From contig PHDE01000008.1 of assembly GCA_002842505.1 (NCBI GenBank), positions 1 to 46,166 on the forward strand: 46,166 nt of DNA, in the 5' to 3' direction. Within the stretch, counting starts at the first letter, position 1; every line of letters begins with the position of its first letter. The notes under the pieces are model-generated. The model was not told where the DNA came from and did no database searches. It saw only the letters and a list, made by a program, of their open reading frames with translations. The translations under genes and the position numbers were made by a program. Below are positions 42,148-46,166 of the stretch, piece after piece. Source of the stretch: Bacteroidetes bacterium HGW-Bacteroidetes-3. Lineage in GTDB: Bacteria; Bacteroidota; Bacteroidia; Flavobacteriales; Flavobacteriaceae.

Positions 42148-42370
42148 TTTTAAAGCGATTTAAGCCCTGTTTTCGCTCTTAAAAGACTTGTGGCATTTAT
42201 TTTTTGTGAAGCAGCTTATATTCAGCGATAATGGGTTCGTTTTTTATCGAAAATTACTATGATTAATAACCTATCAATAAATAAATTCAATAGTATAAAT
42301 TATTTTACCAAACCTTGTTTTTTGTTTATATATTCGCACAAAATTTAAACAACAATTCAAAACCTTAAAA

Positions 42371-42877
42371 ATGAAAAAAATACTGATCATCGCTTTTGCT
42401 TTTGCATTGGCATCTTGTAACCAAACAAAAATAGCCTATATTGATGTTGAAGTTTTAATGAAAGATTATACGGCAACAAAAGATTTAGAAGTAAAATTAA
42501 AAGCAAAGCAAGAAGTTTTTGCAAAAGAATTAGACAGTCTTCAAGGACCTTTTCAATTAAAGGTTCAGGAATATTATAAATTGGCTCCAAAAATGACGCC
42601 CCAAAAAAGAGCGGAAGCAGAAGGCGCATTGCAACAAGAACAACAATTTTTGCAGGCGAGACAACAACAGGCTTCTCAAGAACTTCAAAAAGAAAATTTA
42701 GAAAACAGCGAAGCTTTAACTAAAAAAGTGGATAGTTTTGTGGCTGATTACGCAAAAGCTAAGGGTTATCAATTAATTATTGGTACTTCAGGAAAAGGAA
42801 CCGTCATGTACGGTGACGAAAAAATGAATGTAACCGCCGATATTTTAGAGGTTTTAAATAAAGATTATTCAAAATAA
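42371..42877 (+). CDS. OmpH/Skp-family periplasmic lipoprotein
   Basis: A 168-residue protein with a lipoprotein signal: MKKILIIAFAFALASC, lipobox LASC with Cys16. The mature part matches OmpH/Skp chaperones, with the opening strand IAYIDVEVLMKDYTATKDLE, a long Gln/Glu/Lys helical hairpin (AEGALQQEQQFLQARQQQA) and the closing AKGYQLIIGTSGKGTVMYGDE. Skp holds unfolded outer-membrane proteins in the periplasm; the lipid anchor distinguishes this version. A strong bidirectional terminator follows. Confidence 0.9.
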   Translation: MKKILIIAFAFALASCNQTKIAYIDVEVLMKDYTATKDLEVKLKAKQEVFAKELDSLQGPFQLKVQEYYKLAPKMTPQKRAEAEGALQQEQQFLQARQQQASQELQKENLENSEALTKKVDSFVADYAKAKGYQLIIGTSGKGTVMYGDEKMNVTADILEVLNKDYSK

Positions 42878-42896
42878 TATATTTTAAAAACTGCTT

Positions 42897-42938
42897 AAAA
42901 AAATCGCCCAAGAAATATTTCTTAGGCGATTTTTTTTG
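42897..42938. terminator. Bidirectional terminator
   Basis: AAAAATCGCC-(c)-AAGAAA pairs with TTTCTT-(a)-GGCGATTTTT around a short loop, with A- and T-runs on the two sides. It lies between the rightward OmpH gene and the leftward chimeric frame. Confidence 0.9.
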
Positions 42939-42985
42939 ACTTAATGTTAGAAAATCGTTTCCTGTTTTAAAAACAGATTTTCAAA

Positions 42986-44191
42986 TTAAAGCTCAACTTT
43001 TGTATAAATTACATTTCTTTCTTTTAAATAATTCAGAAAATAATTGAAACATTTTTCGTGCTTACCCACCATTTCTGGAGGGAAAACCCCTTTTTCAGAA
43101 AATAAGCCGTCTAAAAACAAGTTGGCTGCGGCCGTGGCGGTATAACCAGTGGTTCTTGCCATGGAAGAACTATTTGTTTTTGGGCAAAATTCATCGTGTA
43201 AATTGTAAACAATTGTTTTTGTTTCACCTATTTTATTGGTGCCTTTCAAGGTAATTCGCATCACCGTAATTTCTTCTTCAGTATCGCCCAATTTCCATTC
43301 GTTAAACAATATTTTTGAAGAGAACTCAAGAGGAGAAATTGAAATTCCGTTGAGCACAATGTGTTCCTCATTGAAAAAGCCGCTCTTTTTCAACACATTG
43401 ATATACTCAATATGGCCAGGATAACGCAGGGTTTTTTCTTTCATATTTGGGATATGCGGCATCGTGTAAATAATGGAACGCAATCCGTCGGAATTAAAAG
43501 ATTCCAAGGTTCCAACACCCTTAAAATCGACAAATTCAACATCTGATAAGGCGTCTTTTACAACAATATTTCCATTTTCTACGTAACGGGCCGGACGCGT
43601 ATATTCCTCAATAACATCAACAGGAGAAAAAGGTGCTTTATAATTAAAAGGCCATTTTTTAATTTTTGGCAAATTTCGTAATACAATAGGATCAGTAATT
43701 TTGTAATAATGTTGTATAAATTGCGCATCCATTGGAGCGGTGGCAATAACTTTATCTACTTTACTTATAAATACTCGTTCAATAAACCGAATGGCAATTT
43801 GAAGATATTTTCTGTTCCTAAGTCCTGCTAGAAAAGGATAAAGTTCGCGGCAATCGTAATATATTTTTTTCTTCTTAAATTTTGCAAAAAATGTTACCAA
43901 AGGTAAAGTATAAACATCGCTGGCAACATAATAATCACAATTGGTTTTTCTTAGCTGAGTAAAAAGTATTTTAATAAAATTTAAATAGTATTTTATATGA
44001 GAATTGGTTTTATCCAATTTAAAAACAGCAATGTTTCCATCTTTTCCTGTAAAATTTTCCGAAGTCCAGTCGAAAGATATTACCCTAACTTCAAATCCTT
44101 CTTTAGTCAACGAGTCAACAAGATTTGTTACTCTGGTGTCGTTGAAAGCATTGCCAAGGAAAGCAATACAGACCGATTTTTTAAAATTCAT
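42986..44191 (-). CDS. Chimeric frame: glycosyltransferase N-half joined to saccharopine dehydrogenase C-half
   Basis: A 401-codon frame without internal stops. Residues 1 to about 178 are the acceptor-side half of a GT-B glycosyltransferase of the GT4 type (FLGNAFNDTRVTNLVDSLTKEGF, YVASDVYTLPLV, KIYYDCRELYPFLAG, KVIATAPMDAQF, PIVLRNLP). From about residue 180 it becomes the C-terminal half of a saccharopine/lysine dehydrogenase (PFNYKAPFSPVDVIEEYTRP, GVGTLESFNSDGLRSIIYT, PNMKEKTLRYPGHIEYI). The dehydrogenase lacks its NAD(P)-binding Rossmann domain and the glycosyltransferase lacks its sugar-nucleotide half, so neither activity is expected. The switch lies at about 43651 in an A-rich stretch (AAAAATTAAAAAATGG on the coding strand). 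It may be an in-frame deletion fusion, or a false join in assembly. Confidence 0.85.
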   Translation of the reverse strand: MNFKKSVCIAFLGNAFNDTRVTNLVDSLTKEGFEVRVISFDWTSENFTGKDGNIAVFKLDKTNSHIKYYLNFIKILFTQLRKTNCDYYVASDVYTLPLVTFFAKFKKKKIYYDCRELYPFLAGLRNRKYLQIAIRFIERVFISKVDKVIATAPMDAQFIQHYYKITDPIVLRNLPKIKKWPFNYKAPFSPVDVIEEYTRPARYVENGNIVVKDALSDVEFVDFKGVGTLESFNSDGLRSIIYTMPHIPNMKEKTLRYPGHIEYINVLKKSGFFNEEHIVLNGISISPLEFSSKILFNEWKLGDTEEEITVMRITLKGTNKIGETKTIVYNLHDEFCPKTNSSSMARTTGYTATAAANLFLDGLFSEKGVFPPEMVGKHEKCFNYFLNYLKERNVIYTKVEL

Positions 44192-44227
44192 CTACTCCTC
44201 ATTATTCTAAAATGCTAAGTCTTACAA

Positions 44228-45187
44228 TCACAGTTGGATCGATAAGGTATTTCTCATTACAGTTTTGGCATCAAATTTTTCTTTGAATTCAATCAAACTC
44301 ATACTTGGGGTCATAGGATTTTCCGCCGAAGTATCCTGAGAAACCCCTATATCTACATAACTGTAGCCATTTTCAGTGGAGTATTTAACAACCTCGTACA
44401 TAACCCTTTGAATTGGTTTCAGGTATTCAAATTCATAAAGAAGCATATTGTAAAAACATAATGAACAAGTATTGTTCAAAAAAAACATCAGTGATCCGCC
44501 AATAGGAATATCTTTATAATAAACCATAAACAATTTCAAGTTCTCCGGCATCAATTCTTTTAGCCTTAGCAAATCGCGGTAATTATGTGTTGGTGTAACA
44601 TTGTGACGCGCTTTATTTTTAATAAGTATTGGATAAAACTCATCATAACGTTCATTGATTTCAACTCTGATATCTGAGTTTTTTAATGAACCACGCACAT
44701 TGCGCCTAATTGTAGGGGAAAACTTCTGAAGTATATCCGCATCCTTATCAAGTTTAATAGCACTGGATATATAATGAAGACTATAATTAAAACCAAGCCA
44801 GAGCATAGCAAAATCAAGATTTTGATTTGGTTTATTCTCATAAACAACCGGCGGCGCTGTTAACTCAATTTCTTTTATTCCGTTCGATCGCGCGTAGTCG
44901 AGTAAAGTGGAAACAATTTCAAGGGCTACTACAAATTTAACATCCTTGGTTACAATTGATCCGTAACTTGCTCCTATGGGAGATTCGAATTTATTGCCTA
45001 TTAACTTTCCCGGTAATACGGCAATAATATTATTTTTCTCCAAAAAAATAAGGTGGTTAAAAGAAAATTTGCCTGGTACGTGGTAATCAAAAAATTTTTG
45101 TTGATGGAACATCGTACCATTGTTGGATTCAAGCACGAACTTATCCCATTTTTCTTTCCATTCGTTTGTGTACTTAATTATTTCCAT
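44228..45187 (-). CDS. FemAB-like GNAT acyltransferase
   Basis: A 319-residue protein of the FemAB/peptidoglycan-bridge-like acyltransferase group: GTMFHQQKFFDYH near the start, PIGASYGSIVTKD, KFSPTIRRNVRGSLKNSDIRVE in the middle, IPIGGSLMFFLNNTCSLCFYNML and YVDIGVSQDT towards the end. These double-GNAT proteins often modify amino sugars or attach amino acids and are frequent in polysaccharide loci. That agrees with the glycosyltransferase half encoded 36 bases downstream on the same strand. The substrate is unknown. Confidence 0.8.
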   Translation of the reverse strand: MEIIKYTNEWKEKWDKFVLESNNGTMFHQQKFFDYHVPGKFSFNHLIFLEKNNIIAVLPGKLIGNKFESPIGASYGSIVTKDVKFVVALEIVSTLLDYARSNGIKEIELTAPPVVYENKPNQNLDFAMLWLGFNYSLHYISSAIKLDKDADILQKFSPTIRRNVRGSLKNSDIRVEINERYDEFYPILIKNKARHNVTPTHNYRDLLRLKELMPENLKLFMVYYKDIPIGGSLMFFLNNTCSLCFYNMLLYEFEYLKPIQRVMYEVVKYSTENGYSYVDIGVSQDTSAENPMTPSMSLIEFKEKFDAKTVMRNTLSIQL

Positions 45188-45371
45188 AATTCATCAGCAT
45201 TAATAATTAAAAATTTTTAATTAGTTAAAATAGTTATTTACTATTAATTACAATAATAGATTATTCATTTAGTAAGAAAGAATTTATAGTTCACTTGAGT
45301 ATCTGTGAAAAAGAAAGGTCTGTTAGGACGAATAAATCATTATATAACATAAAGGTTAATTATGAATCTTA

Positions 45372-45402
45372 AGTAATCCGCAAGTTGGATTCACGGATTA
45401 CT
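45372..45402 (-). terminator. Hairpin at the 3' end of the barrel gene
   Basis: AGTAATCCG (45372-45380) and CGGATTACT (45394-45402) form a perfect 9-bp stem that includes the stop codon. No T-run follows on the minus strand, so a terminator role is uncertain. Confidence 0.45.
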
Positions 45403-46166
45403 GAAATGTATACATCACGGAAATAGTATGAGCGCTCCCTAAATTATAAGTGAAATTGGAGAAGGCATAATCAAAATTAAAAAGATTCCAGTTAATCCCG
45501 AACCCTGCAGTTAGGTCTTTAGCTTCGTAACCGGTAATGTAACCAGCTCTAATAGAAATTAAATTATTGTATAAAAACTCTGCACCGACATGTATATGCG
45601 AATTATCAACCGCTGTATATTTTTGGAATCCCGAAAGTAAGAGCAACTCTGAATTTATAGTTTTCAAGTTAAAGGAGTAAGAAGCTCCTATTCTAAAATC
45701 AACCGGTAGTTTAGTAACTTTATTTCGCAATTCGTTAACGGATCCAAGATTTCGTAAAGATGCGCCGAGATTTAAATTTTTAATTACATTCGAATATCGC
45801 AATCCTATATCGAAACCATATCCGCCAGATTCGTCACTAAATAAATTTTCATACAGGTATTTAACAGTTATACCAGTCGAAATATTTTCGTTTAACTCAA
45901 AACCTGTACTAATTCCGGTAAAAAAATAATTTGCGTTAAAAGTGCCTTCACCCTGCCATGGGCCGGAATGAATTTCAATATCATTTATTGAAGTTGTATT
46001 AACTGTAATAGCAAAAGGAAGCCCGAACATTCTGAAGGAAGCCCCCATTATCTCACTGTTCATGTCCTGAATATATGAATTGTGCCCAATTATTATTTGA
46101 GTATTGTTAAGGTCGTTAACAACGGCGGGATTATAGTTTACAGCCGAAACATCATTTATGCCCACA
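45398..46166 (-). CDS. PorV/PorQ-type outer-membrane beta-barrel protein (5' end outside window)
   Basis: The 3' 256 codons of a larger gene; the frame is open to the window edge and the true start lies beyond it. Near the visible start DVSAVNYNPAVV fits the family's conserved NPA motif. The rest is alternating strands and turns of a FadL-like barrel (GISTGFELNENISTGITVKYLYE, GYGFDIGLRYS, LNLGASLRNLG, IHVGAEFLYNNLISIRAGYITGYEAKDLTAGFGINW) ending in an aromatic C-terminus, VMYTFQ, as outer-membrane proteins do. PorV/PorQ-like proteins serve type IX secretion or other outer-membrane roles; which one cannot be told. The stop codon lies in a dyad at 45372-45402. Confidence 0.82.
   Translation of the reverse strand, partial: VGINDVSAVNYNPAVVNDLNNTQIIIGHNSYIQDMNSEIMGASFRMFGLPFAITVNTTSINDIEIHSGPWQGEGTFNANYFFTGISTGFELNENISTGITVKYLYENLFSDESGGYGFDIGLRYSNVIKNLNLGASLRNLGSVNELRNKVTKLPVDFRIGASYSFNLKTINSELLLLSGFQKYTAVDNSHIHVGAEFLYNNLISIRAGYITGYEAKDLTAGFGINWNLFNFDYAFSNFTYNLGSAHTISVMYTFQ

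Overview
The window looks like a chromosomal segment of a low-GC member of the Bacteroidota, most likely family Flavobacteriaceae. The evidence is the gliding-motility ATPase GldA, a DnaE polymerase with a fused N-terminal DnaQ-type exonuclease, an S16 protein with a long Ala/Lys/Glu tail, the DUF4175-ybeY-mnmG gene order, and repeated TAnnTTTG -7 promoter boxes with very short leaders and no strong Shine-Dalgarno sequences. Most genes are housekeeping and intact.

Layout: lipB and a tiny yqaE/Pmp3 gene (0.1-1.1 kb); gldA (1.5-2.4 kb); a type II restriction-modification module (2.6-4.6 kb) bounded by a 51-bp direct duplication that includes the last codons of dnaE; dnaE (4.7-9.1 kb); rpsP-rimM-tRNA-Ser (9.5-10.7 kb); a debris-bearing intergenic region leading into a Fic-domain gene preceded by a phased array of degenerate repeats (10.7-12.9 kb); an MFS transporter, a dispersed GC-rich repeat and a membrane histidine kinase (13.2-16.5 kb); a leftward operon of retropepsin-like protease, RimK ligase, AstE-like deacylase and an ABC ATPase (19.7-16.5 kb); recA, a DinB-like protein, nudK, and a cytochrome b/elaA/CDF operon; rpiB, a lipid kinase, rnr, a GIN-domain protein, tatA, an SPFH protein and gltX (19.9-32.4 kb); a four-gene sensory operon (unknown protein, membrane protein, NarX-type kinase, NarL-type regulator) with an unusual dyad and a duplicated leader element (32.8-35.5 kb); then DUF4175, ybeY, mnmG, a methyltransferase and an OmpH-like lipoprotein (35.5-42.9 kb).

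The right end (43-46 kb) differs in character. One reading frame joins the N-terminal half of a glycosyltransferase to the C-terminal half of a saccharopine/lysine dehydrogenase, next to a FemAB-like acyltransferase and a PorV/PorQ-type outer-membrane protein cut by the window edge. This is either a gene fusion by deletion or an assembly junction near 43,651.

The most rewarding observations are the duplication around the restriction-modification module, the repeat array abutting the fic promoter, the sensory operon with its dyad and duplicated leader element, two near-perfect parS-type 16-mers flanking mnmG, and the chimeric frame at the right end. Two 52-codon membrane-protein genes and a yqaE gene are small genes that are easy to miss.
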